A DNA stretch of 64,000 nt from an uncultured Porphyromonadaceae bacterium (GTDB taxonomy: Bacteria; Bacteroidota; Bacteroidia; Bacteroidales; Muribaculaceae), in assembly GCA_946187345.1 (NCBI GenBank), contig CAMHQD010000004.1, positions 1 to 64,000 of the forward strand, read 5' to 3'. A program made the position numbers and the translations under genes. Each line of letters begins with the position of its first letter. The stretch's first letter is position 1. Below the pieces are notes generated by a model that saw only the letters and a program-made list of their open reading frames with translations, did not search any database and had not been told where the DNA came from. Shown one piece after another: positions 50,433-59,848 of the stretch.

Positions 50433-50515
50433 TATCTTTTGTTTCCGCCTTACGTCCTTATGTCTAAAGATAGAGGTCAATGTGAATTATGAATTGTGAA
50501 TTATGAATTATTAAG

Positions 50516-51778
50516 ATGCTGCCGCTACGCGTCGCCATACGATACCTGCTCTCCGGCAAAGCACACGCCGCCACGGGCATCATCACCGTCATCGCCACCA
50601 TCGGCATCGCGGTGACCACCGCCGCGCTCGTGGTCGTGCTCAGCGTCTTTAACGGTTTCCGCGACCTGATCACCGACCGGCTGTCGCTGCTCGATCCCGA
50701 GGTGAGCATCGTCGCCGCATCCGGCAAGACTATCGCCAATGCCGACCGTGTGCTCGCTTCGGTCGCGGCCGTCCCAGGTGTGGAACTCGCGATGCCCGTC
50801 ATCGCGGACAAGGCGCTCGCCGTGCACGGCGGTCTGCAGACCAACGTTGTCGTCAAAGGTGTGCCCGACGGTTACGACCACCTGAACAGTGTCCGCTCCC
50901 TTATGGTGGACGGCGAATGGGGCCTCCACCGCCCCGTCCTGAAGGAGGATGGTGAGGTTGAAGCAATAACCCCCACCCCTCTTTCAGGAGGGGTGGGGGA
51001 AGGCCTCGTGTTGGGTACCGGACCCGCCATACGCCTGCGGGCCGTCTCCGGACAGAGCGAACCTGTCGCCCTCTACGCGCCACAACGCAGCGGCACCATC
51101 AACCTCGCCGCACCACTCGGCGCCTTCCGCAGCGACACACTGACGGTCGCCGGCGTGTTTGAACTCTCGCAAGACGGCTACGACACCGACCTAGTGTTTG
51201 TGCCCCTCGACGTGGCGCGACACCTCTTTGACCTGCCAGATGCCGCCACCGCAATCGAGGTGAAGATCTCCGGTGAGCCAAAGCCGGTTATCGACACACT
51301 GCGCGACCGCCTCGGCAGCCGGTACATCGTGCGCGACCGCCTCATGCAGCAAGACGAGGCCTACCGCATGGTCAACACCGAGAAATGGATGAGCGGCCTT
51401 CTCGTGGCCTTCATCATGCTCATCGCCACCTTTAACGTCATCGGCGCCATGGCGTTGCTCATCATCGAGAAACGCGACGACGCGTGGACCCTGCGCGCGA
51501 TGGGCGCCACGCGTGCCTTCACCCGACGCGTGTTCATCAGCGAGAGCGTACTCATCACCGCCGCCGGCGCCATCTCCGGCATCGCGCTCGGCCTACTCGT
51601 CAGCCTCGGCCAGCAACACTACGGCTGGCTAAAACTCGAGGGCGAACCTGGCACCATGCTCGTCGACGCCTACCCCGTCGCTGTCCAAGCCTCCGATATG
51701 CCAATCGTCCTTGCCGCGACACTGCTCATCGCCGCCGTCACCGCCGCCGCCACCCGTCTGCTCGCCTCCAGACTGTAA
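50516..51778 (+). CDS. LolC/LolE-like FtsX-family ABC transporter permease
   Basis: RVAIRYLLSGKAHAATGIITVIATIGIAVTTAALVVVLSVFNGF; C-terminal FtsX region MVNTEKWMSGLLVAFIMLIATFNVIGAMALLIIEKRDD. Confidence 0.88.
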   Translation: MLPLRVAIRYLLSGKAHAATGIITVIATIGIAVTTAALVVVLSVFNGFRDLITDRLSLLDPEVSIVAASGKTIANADRVLASVAAVPGVELAMPVIADKALAVHGGLQTNVVVKGVPDGYDHLNSVRSLMVDGEWGLHRPVLKEDGEVEAITPTPLSGGVGEGLVLGTGPAIRLRAVSGQSEPVALYAPQRSGTINLAAPLGAFRSDTLTVAGVFELSQDGYDTDLVFVPLDVARHLFDLPDAATAIEVKISGEPKPVIDTLRDRLGSRYIVRDRLMQQDEAYRMVNTEKWMSGLLVAFIMLIATFNVIGAMALLIIEKRDDAWTLRAMGATRAFTRRVFISESVLITAAGAISGIALGLLVSLGQQHYGWLKLEGEPGTMLVDAYPVAVQASDMPIVLAATLLIAAVTAAATRLLASRL

Positions 51779-51871
51779 CCCCCTCTCCTGAACGCACAGC
51801 ACAAATCCTCCAGGGGGAACGCGCGGGTGGCAAAAAATTAATGATTGCTTGTGGGAGTGGCTGAATTTGCG

Positions 51872-51879
51872 TAATTTTG
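51872..51879 (+). promoter_or_regulatory. Bacteroides-type -7 box (TAATTTTG)
   Basis: 25 bp upstream of the start at 51904. Confidence 0.4.
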
Positions 51880-51903
51880 CGGATATTTATAGTCTGTCAA
51901 AAA

Positions 51904-53196
51904 ATGTCAACGACTGTTTGGTTAATAATATTGGTGGTGTCGATTGTGCTGAGCGGCTTTTTCTCGGGCATGGAAATCGCGTTCGTCTCGAGCAACAAGG
52001 TACGGGCCAACATCGACATCGCCCACAAGGGAGTGACCAACCGCGTGCTCAGCACATTCTACGGTCACAGCGAGATGTTTATCTCCACCTTGCTCATTGG
52101 CAACAACATCGTCAATGTGGTCTACTCGATCGCATTCTCGGCCTTGTTGCTCAAGCCTGTCGAGGCTTGGATACACGACGACGCGCTTTCGTTGGCGCTC
52201 ATCACGGTGCTCTCGACACTGCTCATTCTGCTCACCGGCGAGTTCATTCCCAAGACGGTGTTCCGCCTCAACCCCAACGGGTCGCTGCGCATGTTCTCAC
52301 TGCCGTTGATGATGTTCTACTGGGTGCTCTACCCTATCTCGCGCTTCACCGAACTGCTCAGCGCCGGCCTAATGCGACTGCTTGGCATTGAAATCAAGGA
52401 CGACCGGGTGGGTGTGCTCACCGTCGATGAGTTGGGCGACTTTGTCCAGCAGACTATCGACAACCGTGAGGACCGGCACGAGGAGGTGGACCCGGACTTC
52501 AAGTTTTTCAACAACGCGCTGTCGCTCAAGAACACCCACCTGCACGACTGCATGGTGCCGCGCAACGAGATTGTGGCCGTCGACATCAACGATGTCACAC
52601 GCGACGAACTCGTTGACACATTCACGCGCACCGGCCTGTCGAAGGTCGTTGTTTACCGCGATGACATCGACAACGTCATCGGCTTCATACAGGTGAGCGA
52701 ACTTTTTGTGCCGGAGGTGGACTGGAAGACACGTCTCAAACCGGTGCTCTTCGCGCCCGAGACGATGGCCGCCAGCAAAATGATGCACCGGCTGATGGAC
52801 CAGCGGCGCTCGATGGCAATCGTCATCGACGAGTTTGGCGGCACCAGCGGCATGGTGACCCTTGAGGACCTCGTCGAAGAAATCTTCGGCGAAATCGAGG
52901 ACGAGCATGACCGCAACCGCCTCGTGGCAAAACAGATAGACGCGGACACCTACGAGTTCTCGGGACGAATGGAGGTGGAGGAGATCAACGAGCGTTTTGA
53001 CCTCGACCTCGCCGAGAGCGACGACTACCAGACCCTCGCCGGCCTCATCATCAACCACTGTGAGGAAATCCCCGCCGAGGGGCAGACGCTGCGCATCGAC
53101 GGCTTTGACTACACAATCACCCGCAAGACGGCCGCCCGCATCGTGCTTGTCACCCTCAAGCGCGTGCAGTCCTCCCTTAATTCCCCTCCTGAATGA
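51904..53196 (+). CDS. CNNM/CBS-domain hemolysin-family protein
   Basis: MSTTVWLIILVVSIVLSGFFSGMEIAFVSSNKVR; CBS region; CorC_HlyC C-terminus. Start at 51904 preferred over 51877. Confidence 0.9.
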   Translation: MSTTVWLIILVVSIVLSGFFSGMEIAFVSSNKVRANIDIAHKGVTNRVLSTFYGHSEMFISTLLIGNNIVNVVYSIAFSALLLKPVEAWIHDDALSLALITVLSTLLILLTGEFIPKTVFRLNPNGSLRMFSLPLMMFYWVLYPISRFTELLSAGLMRLLGIEIKDDRVGVLTVDELGDFVQQTIDNREDRHEEVDPDFKFFNNALSLKNTHLHDCMVPRNEIVAVDINDVTRDELVDTFTRTGLSKVVVYRDDIDNVIGFIQVSELFVPEVDWKTRLKPVLFAPETMAASKMMHRLMDQRRSMAIVIDEFGGTSGMVTLEDLVEEIFGEIEDEHDRNRLVAKQIDADTYEFSGRMEVEEINERFDLDLAESDDYQTLAGLIINHCEEIPAEGQTLRIDGFDYTITRKTAARIVLVTLKRVQSSLNSPPE

Positions 53197-53242
53197 GGGG
53201 TGCCAAGTTCTATAGATTATTACTCATATTACTCCTAATTTT

Positions 53243-53887
53243 ATGATCAAGAAACTATTATCAATGGTGCTCATCGCCTGTGTCGCGGTCTCTTGCGACG
53301 CGGCGACACCTGAAAAGGGCGCCGCCGGCGACAAAGCGGCCGCCGCGCCCGCCGCCGACTCCTCAAAGAAGAAAGCGGCCGTGGCGGCTCCGGCCTTCGG
53401 CAACCACAAGGAATTTATCGTCATCAGCAAGAAAGACTTGAACCTGCGCGTGTACGGCACGCGAGACAAGGACACCGTGTTGCTGGCCGAGTTTCCCGCG
53501 TGCCTGAGCAAGAACAAGGGCAACAAGCAGAAGCGCGGTGACATGAAGACCCCCGAGTCGCCCGCCGGCAAGCCGTTCAAAATCACCCAGATTCAAGATG
53601 CCAGCACGTGGAAGCACGACTTCAAGGACGGCCGCGGCAACATCTTGGCCTATGGCCACTGGTTCCTGCGCCTGCTCACGCCCGGCCACAGCGGCATCGG
53701 CATCCACGGCAGCACCAACAACGAGGCGAGCGTGCCCGGACGCGCCAGCGAGGGCTGCATCCGCCTGCGCGACGAGGACATCATCACCCTCAAGGAGAAG
53801 TACGCCTACGTTGGCATGCCCGTCATCATCAAGGGCGAGAACGACGGACTCTACCCGTGGGAAAACCGCGTCAAGCCCGCCCAATAA
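53243..53887 (+). CDS. L,D-transpeptidase (YkuD domain) lipoprotein
   Basis: ACVAVSCDAAT lipobox; GIGIHGSTNNEASVPGRASEGCIRLRDEDI (HGxx...SxGCIRL). Confidence 0.9.
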   Translation: MIKKLLSMVLIACVAVSCDAATPEKGAAGDKAAAAPAADSSKKKAAVAAPAFGNHKEFIVISKKDLNLRVYGTRDKDTVLLAEFPACLSKNKGNKQKRGDMKTPESPAGKPFKITQIQDASTWKHDFKDGRGNILAYGHWFLRLLTPGHSGIGIHGSTNNEASVPGRASEGCIRLRDEDIITLKEKYAYVGMPVIIKGENDGLYPWENRVKPAQ

Positions 53888-53920
53888 CAACACCGGCTTT
53901 TACAACCTCTCTCTACTCAC

Positions 53921-54445
53921 ATGGCAACGATAATCAGACGGTTAGCGGCCATAGCGGCCGCGTTGACGCTCACCGTGGCCGCATGGGCCACTGACTACAT
54001 CCAAGTGACCGGCACCCACGTCAGGCTGCGCCTGTCGCCGTCGCTGCAAGGCAAGATTTTCACCGACCCCTACGGCAATCCCGTCTATCCGGACAAGGGC
54101 GCGATACTCGAGTGCATAGGCCAGGCAGGTGACTTCTACTGCGTGAATATCAATGGCTACCGCCTGTACATCAGCAAGAAGCACACACGCCATTTGGGCA
54201 GTTACCCCTCCGGCGGAACAACGTCCGGCACACCGAGTGCCGTTATCGTCACCGGCACCAACGTGCGCCTGCGCACCGGTGCCTCGCTCAACAGCCCCAC
54301 CCTGCAAGACGCCAACGGCAACAACATCCACCCCGCCAAGGGAGAGCGGCTGCGCTGCACGGGCCAGAAAGGAGACTTTTACCGCGTGGTGTACAACGGC
54401 CTGACAGTCTATATCAGCAAGCAATACTCAAGGCCGGCCCGCTGA
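53921..54445 (+). CDS. Secreted protein with two SH3-like repeats
   Basis: Two copies of VTGTxVRLRxxxSLxxxxxxDxxGNxxxPxKGxxLxCxGQxGDFYxVxxNGxxxYISKxxxR. Confidence 0.85.
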   Translation: MATIIRRLAAIAAALTLTVAAWATDYIQVTGTHVRLRLSPSLQGKIFTDPYGNPVYPDKGAILECIGQAGDFYCVNINGYRLYISKKHTRHLGSYPSGGTTSGTPSAVIVTGTNVRLRTGASLNSPTLQDANGNNIHPAKGERLRCTGQKGDFYRVVYNGLTVYISKQYSRPAR

Positions 54446-54607
54446 CACCTCGCCTCCGCTCCCCCACCTTGACAGACGGCAATGAGGGCAACCGTTTATC
54501 ACCCGCTGGCGGAATTATTATTACCGCACAAAGGTTAAAACAAGGTTATAACTGATGTCAGAAACTTATAAATTGTTAAGATTTGTGGGAAATAAACAAA
54601 AAAGTTG

Positions 54608-54615
54608 TAACTTTG
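54608..54615 (+). promoter_or_regulatory. Bacteroides-type -7 box (TAACTTTG)
   Basis: 37 bp upstream of the start at 54652. Confidence 0.45.
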
Positions 54616-54651
54616 CCGCGATTTCACTTAACCAAATATATTTATTCATCG

Positions 54652-55410
54652 ATGGAAATGATTAAACGCTTGGCAATCATGGCGATTGCCGTTACTATGA
54701 CGTTGGGTGCCTATGCCCAGCAGCCTTGCGGCTCTTGCGCCGGCAAGAAAGACTGTCCCAAGACCGAGCAGAAGTGCGAGAAGGCTTGCGACAAGTGCTG
54801 CGAGAAGGCTTGCGACAAGTGCTGCGAGAAGGCCTGCGACAAGTGCTGCGAGAAGGCTTGCGATGCCAAGGGCCAAAAACTTGTGCCCGACTGCAAACAA
54901 GCCGACAAAGCCGGCTGCAAGAAGTCCGACTGCGACAAGGCCGCCAAAGCCGACTGCAAACAAGCCGACTGCAAACAAGCCGCCAAAGCCGACCGCAAGA
55001 AATTGGAGACCAAGAAGGCCGACACCAAGATTGTGCCGTTGAAGAAGGCCGGCGACAAGACATTCGACACCGTGACGATGGATCCGGGCAAGGACGACAG
55101 CCGCAAAGCCCCCGCCGCCACGGCAAAACCGATGGTGATTGACTACTTCGCCACCTGGTGTGGTCCCTGCAGGACCCTCTCGCCCATCCTCGAGAAGATT
55201 GAGGCGAAATATGAGGGTCTCGTGGACTTCCGCCGCGTGGACATCGACAATGACAGAGAGGCTGCGGCCAATGACAACATCGATGCCGTGCCGACGTTGA
55301 TTTTCGTTTTCAAGGACGGCCACAAAGAGCGCATCGAGGGCCTGCCGGGCCGTGACGAGGCCACCATCGAGATGGTGCTCGATGCCGCCGTGCAGAGTAT
55401 GCTCGAGTAA
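54652..55410 (+). CDS. Exported thioredoxin-family protein with Cys-rich N-terminal tandem repeats
   Basis: Signal MEMIKRLAIMAIAVTMTLGAYAQ; (CEKACDKC)x3 + CEKACDAK; Lys/Asp/Cys linker; thioredoxin domain YFATWCGPCRTLSPILEKIEAKY...VDIDNDREAAANDNIDAVPTLIFV. Confidence 0.92.
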   Translation: MEMIKRLAIMAIAVTMTLGAYAQQPCGSCAGKKDCPKTEQKCEKACDKCCEKACDKCCEKACDKCCEKACDAKGQKLVPDCKQADKAGCKKSDCDKAAKADCKQADCKQAAKADRKKLETKKADTKIVPLKKAGDKTFDTVTMDPGKDDSRKAPAATAKPMVIDYFATWCGPCRTLSPILEKIEAKYEGLVDFRRVDIDNDREAAANDNIDAVPTLIFVFKDGHKERIEGLPGRDEATIEMVLDAAVQSMLE

Positions 55411-55420
55411 ATTCTGAATT

Positions 55421-56434
55421 GTGATAAGGCTTCTGCGTGATTGGACACTGCCGGTGGCTATTGTCGCCGGCATTGTTATTTATTCAGTGTTCGCGTTCAC
55501 GCCGGCGCTTGACGCGGCCGGTGACGCTTTGCTGCCGCTCATGGACGTGCTGCTGCCGGCGGCCATGGCGTTGATTCTGTTCGCCAACTTCTGCCGCATC
55601 GACTTCCACGCGATGCGCCTGCTCTCATGGCACTGGCAAGTGACGGCCTTCCAACTGCTGACGGTTGGCATCGCTGTGGCTGTCGTGCTCACGCGCGACC
55701 TGTCACCAGCCGGCGTGGTGCTCACCGAGGGTTTACTGACATGCGTCATCGGCCCGGGGGCCGCCGCCGCGGCGGTAGTGACCGGCAAACTGGGCGGTGA
55801 CATGGCATCGATGACGAGTTACACTTTCCTCTCCAACGTTGTCACCGCCGTAATGGTGCCCATCATTTTCCCGATGGTTGACCCGAGCGTCGATATGCCG
55901 TTTGTCGAAGCGTTTCTCGGCATCCTTGCCAAGGTGTCGCTCGTGCTGCTGGTGCCCATGGCGGCAGCCTATGTGGTCAAGCACCGGCTACCACGCCTGC
56001 TGGCCTGGCTCAACTCGATGCCCGACCTCGCGTTCTATCTCTGGGGCGTGTCGCTGGCGCTCACCACCGGTGTGACGGCGCGCGGCATCGTCCACAGCGG
56101 GCAATCTGTGACGACGCTTCTTGTGATGGCCGGCGCATCGCTGCTGCTGTGCATGACGCAGTTTGCCGTCGGACGGTGGATTGGCCACTTCCACGACGTG
56201 CCGTCAGAGGGTGGCCAGGCCCTCGGCCAGAAGAACACCTCGTTTGCCGTTTGGATTGCTTACACCTACCTCTCGCCCGTCTCGAGCGTCGTGCCAGGCT
56301 GTTATATCCTGTGGCAGAACATCGTCAACAGCCTCGAACTGTGGCACCACCGCCGCAAGCAACCAGGTAACCGCCTTCCTGATACTCCCGTGAAAAGACT
56401 GGAGAACAGGGAAGGGGACAAGAGAGCATCCTAA
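55421..56434 (+). CDS. Bile-acid:sodium-symporter-like (BASS/SBF) membrane transporter, GTG start
   Basis: About nine TM helices; GLLTCVIGPGAAAAAVVTGKLGGDMASMTSYTFLSNVVTAVMVPIIFPMV; GQKNTSFAVWIAYTYLSPVSSVVPGCYILWQNIVNS. Confidence 0.7.
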   Translation: MIRLLRDWTLPVAIVAGIVIYSVFAFTPALDAAGDALLPLMDVLLPAAMALILFANFCRIDFHAMRLLSWHWQVTAFQLLTVGIAVAVVLTRDLSPAGVVLTEGLLTCVIGPGAAAAAVVTGKLGGDMASMTSYTFLSNVVTAVMVPIIFPMVDPSVDMPFVEAFLGILAKVSLVLLVPMAAAYVVKHRLPRLLAWLNSMPDLAFYLWGVSLALTTGVTARGIVHSGQSVTTLLVMAGASLLLCMTQFAVGRWIGHFHDVPSEGGQALGQKNTSFAVWIAYTYLSPVSSVVPGCYILWQNIVNSLELWHHRRKQPGNRLPDTPVKRLENREGDKRAS

Positions 56435-56539
56435 GGCCGAAACACTCCACCCCCCGTCTGTTTTCGTACAATCCTAAATTCCGCATCTCGGTATTTTCTT
56501 ATCGAATACTTTCGCAATAGTTCGGTAAATTTTAGAGGT

Positions 56540-56745
56540 TAGCGTCTATTCACGTCTATGACAACGTCTATTCACGTCTAAAATAAAAAATTGACGACAA
56601 TAGACGTTGTTATTGACGAGAATAGACGCGAAACAATTATTTATAGCACTTTTTCATTTTTTTACCGAAGTATTGTTTCGAGAATTTCCGAAAAATATTA
56701 TTTTTTCGAAATTTTTCGGAGATTTTCGAGAAGTTTTTCAAGATT
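56540..56745 (+). repeat. AT-rich long palindromes of CGTCTATT and TTTTCGGAAATT-type units
   Basis: gcgtctattcacgtctatgacaacgtctattcacgtctaaa ... tgacgacaatagacgttgttattgacgagaatagacgc; gagaatttccgaaaaatatt...aatttttcggagattttcgag. Confidence 0.7.
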
Positions 56746-56771
56746 GCGGATTTTAGGTTAAAAAAAAATGT

Positions 56772-56779
56772 TACCTTTG
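56772..56779 (+). promoter_or_regulatory. Bacteroides-type -7 box (TACCTTTG)
   Basis: TAnnTTTG match upstream of the CD225 gene. Confidence 0.4.
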
Positions 56780-56913
56780 CGATTGCAATGCCGCGACGCG
56801 TCGCATTATGCTTGCCACAATCCTCCCAATCCCCGCCACGGTCATTGCCATTGTAATAGTCATTCATCGTCACGCGCTTGGGATTGACGCGGGACACAAA
56901 ATCCAACTCTCCC

Positions 56914-57288
56914 ATGGACAACAACTCTCCTAATCAGGGCTATTATCCCCAGCAGCAAGGCTATCCCCAGCAGCAAGGCTATCCCCAGCCTAACTACGTC
57001 GGTCAGGGTATGCGCAACCCGGGTCCCATGCCCGACAATCACATGGTGATGGCAATTCTCACCACCCTCTTCTGCTGTCTGCCGCTTGGCATCGTGGCCA
57101 TCGTCAAGGCGTCGAGCGTCAGTTCGCTGTGGGCCGCGGGACGCTATGCCGAGGCCCAGGCGGCCTCCGACGAGGCCGGCAAGTGGTCAAAGTACTCGCT
57201 CATCTGCGGCATCGTCATTCTCGTGATTTATTTCATTTTAGTGGCCGTCGTTGGTGTCGGTGCGGGGTTTGCGTCAACGCGTTATTAA
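56914..57288 (+). CDS. CD225/dispanin family membrane protein
   Basis: NPGPMPDNHMVMAILTTLFCCLPLGIVAIVKASSVSSLWAAGRYAEAQAASDEAGKWSKYSLICG; start at 56914. Confidence 0.88.
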   Translation: MDNNSPNQGYYPQQQGYPQQQGYPQPNYVGQGMRNPGPMPDNHMVMAILTTLFCCLPLGIVAIVKASSVSSLWAAGRYAEAQAASDEAGKWSKYSLICGIVILVIYFILVAVVGVGAGFASTRY

Positions 57289-57655
57289 TCTTTGGGAAGT
57301 CGCGGTGATCGCAGGCATCGCTCTCATAGCGGTTTACCTGTATTTTTATGACCCGACGACAAGCCCGGCGCTCAAGTGCCCGATAAAACTGTTGACAGGG
57401 CTCGACTGCCCGTCGTGCGGCATTCAACGTGCCGCCCATGCCTTGTTGCATGGCGACATATCACAGGCCGTGCGGTATAACTATTTTCTGGTGCTTGCCG
57501 TGCCTTTCGCGGCGATGTACGTCATCCACGGCTATTTGTTGAGCGGCAAAACGCGCGACCGCCTCGGCAGGATATTATATTCACGGGGTGTGCTATTGGG
57601 CTATGTGACAGTCTTCATCGCATGGTTTGTGGCGCGCAATATAATCGGCATTTAA
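57251..57655 (+). CDS. DUF2752 family membrane protein
   Basis: CPIKLLTGLDCPSCGIQRAAHALLHGDISQAVRYNYFLVL. True start may lie downstream of 57251 because the ORF overlaps the CD225 gene. Confidence 0.82.
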   Translation: MVSVRGLRQRVINLWEVAVIAGIALIAVYLYFYDPTTSPALKCPIKLLTGLDCPSCGIQRAAHALLHGDISQAVRYNYFLVLAVPFAAMYVIHGYLLSGKTRDRLGRILYSRGVLLGYVTVFIAWFVARNIIGI

Positions 57656-57665
57656 CCGGCACTGA

Positions 57666-57706
57666 GACTGAAGAAGCCGCCCCTTGTGTGGGCGGCTTCT
57701 TCAGTC
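57666..57706. terminator. Bidirectional terminator between convergent DUF2752 and U32 genes
   Basis: Perfect 17-bp stem GACTGAAGAAGCCGCCC / GGGCGGCTTCTTCAGTC; overlaps the U32 stop region (57701). U-tracts are weak. Confidence 0.6.
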
Positions 57707-58951
57707 TGTCGATGTGGGCAGCCAGCGGTAAAGGCGGTCGCCCGGGCGGACGCGCTCCGGTGTCTTGACCGAGAACAGTTGTCCTTTTACCGCGCGCGGC
57801 ACCGGATCCACGTCAAGGCGCATCTCAGCCACGGTGAACGGCACGGCACCTGTCGTGGGGCCGATAACGACGACCTCGTCGCCAACGGCCACCTCGCCGG
57901 CCTCAACAAGAAACTCCGCGACACCGAGCCGCGGATAATAGCGCGTGGCGCGCGCGGCATACTGCTTGACGCGTGTGGCGCTCGAGCCATACTTGTCGGT
58001 CCACTCGCCCAAACGTTGTCCCAGATAATAACCGTCCCAAAAGCCACGGTTAAACACACGCGACAGACGCTCATCCCAATCCCGCAACCGCGCCTCGTCG
58101 CCGTAGGTGCCGTCACACACGGCCCTCAGCGCCTCGTCGTAGCATGACGTGACGGTGCGCACATATTCCGGTCCGCGCGCCCGGCCCTCAATCTTGAACA
58201 CCCTGACCCCAGCGTCGACCATCTTGTTGAGGAAATGAATGGTTTTCAAGTCCTTAGGCGACATGATGTATTTGCGGTCGATGGCCAATTCATCGCCGGT
58301 GTCGCGGTCGGTGAGGATATAACCGCGGCGGCACACCTGACGGCACTCGCCCCGGTTGGCGCTCGTGCCGCACTCGTGCAGACTCATGTAGCACTTGCCG
58401 CTGACGGCCATGCACAGCGCGCCGTGGCAGAACATTTCCAATCGCACCGGCTGTCCCTGCGGCCCGCGGATGTCATCATCAATAATCACACTGTGGATGT
58501 GCGAGACCTGGTCCAGAGTCAACTCGCGGGCCAGCACCATCACGTCGGCCCATTTGGAAAAGAACCGCACCGCCTCCACGTTGGATATATTCACCTGGGT
58601 GCTGATGTGCACCGGTTGACCGATGGTTGACGCATAGTTGATTGTGGCGATGTCGGTGGCGATGATGGCGCTGACGCCGGCACGACGGGCCGCGTCAACG
58701 ATGCGACGCATATAGTCAATGTCGTCATCATAGATGATGGTGTTGACGGTCAAGTAACTTTTCATGCCACTGTCATCACACCACGCCACAATTTCCGGCA
58801 AGTCATCAATAGAGAAATTAGCGCCGGCCCGCGAGCGCATATTGAGGCCCTCAATGCCGAAGTAGACGGCATTTGCGCCACCCTGCCGTGCCGCCACCAT
58901 GCTCTCGCGACTGCCGGCGGGAGCCATCAGTTCAAGTTCGTTTCTTGTCAT
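57701..58951 (-). CDS. U32 family peptidase (TrhP/YegQ/RlhA-like)
   Basis: ELMAPAGSRESMVAARQGGANAVYFG; FCHGALCMAVSGKCYMSLHECGTSANRGECRQVCRRGY; KIEGRARGPEYVRTV. Confidence 0.92.
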   Translation of the reverse strand: MTRNELELMAPAGSRESMVAARQGGANAVYFGIEGLNMRSRAGANFSIDDLPEIVAWCDDSGMKSYLTVNTIIYDDDIDYMRRIVDAARRAGVSAIIATDIATINYASTIGQPVHISTQVNISNVEAVRFFSKWADVMVLARELTLDQVSHIHSVIIDDDIRGPQGQPVRLEMFCHGALCMAVSGKCYMSLHECGTSANRGECRQVCRRGYILTDRDTGDELAIDRKYIMSPKDLKTIHFLNKMVDAGVRVFKIEGRARGPEYVRTVTSCYDEALRAVCDGTYGDEARLRDWDERLSRVFNRGFWDGYYLGQRLGEWTDKYGSSATRVKQYAARATRYYPRLGVAEFLVEAGEVAVGDEVVVIGPTTGAVPFTVAEMRLDVDPVPRAVKGQLFSVKTPERVRPGDRLYRWLPTSTD

Positions 58952-59565
58952 TTTTTCAACTCGAAGCCCACTCTCACTCCATCAAACTGCTTGCTCAGGT
59001 CACCCACGGCCTTGACGGTGCTGTTGCCACTGAGGGCGGTGACAGTCTGCAGCAAGTTGAGCAACCTCTTGCTCTCAAACGTCAGCGCGAGCCCGCTTGT
59101 AGTGCGTGTGATATAGCCGGTGACGCTGAACAACGCCATCTTCAGTTTGAGGGTACCGGAGGTCGGCTCGTAGGTGTAGGTGCCGCTCATGGGCAAGCCA
59201 TCGATGCGGGCATTGAAGGTGTTATCGCGGTTAAACACAAACGTGGTGTTGGATGCGCTCACACCAACGGCCTGATAAGCCGGCTGCAGTTTCGCCTTGA
59301 CATTCTCGGCGGCGACGCTGCCTCCGGCCTTGGCCAGCAGATTCTCGCTGGTGAAGGCGCAACCCGGCGCGCTGTAGGCCCACGAGCCGATGAGTTCCTC
59401 TTGTGAGATTGTCACATGGCCGATGACCATATTCAGCAGTCCATTAATTGTGTTTTGACTGCCCAAACCGCTGAGGATACTTCCCAGACCGCTGCCGCCG
59501 GCAGTCGTGCAGGCTGTCAGAGCAAGCGTGAGAGCGGCCACCGCCACAAGCACTATCTTCTTCAT
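58948..59565 (-). CDS. DUF4923 family lipoprotein
   Basis: MKKIVLVAVAALTLALTACTTAGGSGLGSILSGLG; ELIGSWAYSAPGCAFTSENLLAKAGG; start at 59565 chosen. Confidence 0.82.
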   Translation of the reverse strand: MKKIVLVAVAALTLALTACTTAGGSGLGSILSGLGSQNTINGLLNMVIGHVTISQEELIGSWAYSAPGCAFTSENLLAKAGGSVAAENVKAKLQPAYQAVGVSASNTTFVFNRDNTFNARIDGLPMSGTYTYEPTSGTLKLKMALFSVTGYITRTTSGLALTFESKRLLNLLQTVTALSGNSTVKAVGDLSKQFDGVRVGFELKK

Positions 59566-59816
59566 TTGATGTGTCTTATTAACTGTTAATATTATATGAT
59601 GATGAATTGTGCCGCAAAAGTAGCAAAAAAAAATGGAGACAACAAAGAGGAATCTCCCAACAATCGATTTTATTCGACTAATCTTTTCATATGTTTTCAA
59701 TCGTAAATTTTTCACAATTTTTAGCAATTCGCCGCATCAACGATTATATCGGCGACTTGAGCGTTTACGGTTAACCCACCTTAGTTTGGGATTGTAAATT
59801 ATTGCGAAAAAATTTG

Positions 59817-59824
59817 TATCTTTG
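59817..59824 (+). promoter_or_regulatory. Bacteroides-type -7 box (TATCTTTG)
   Basis: 25 bp upstream of rsmH start 59849. Confidence 0.45.
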
Positions 59825-59848
59825 AGCCCTATTTTACACAACAACAGG

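Noticed and set aside
54646-55473. 275-aa minus-strand ORF with LLAALVAGLLAALVASLLAAL repeats
   Set aside because: Antisense of the Cys-rich 24-bp repeat of the thioredoxin gene; the apparent TM repeats are an artefact.
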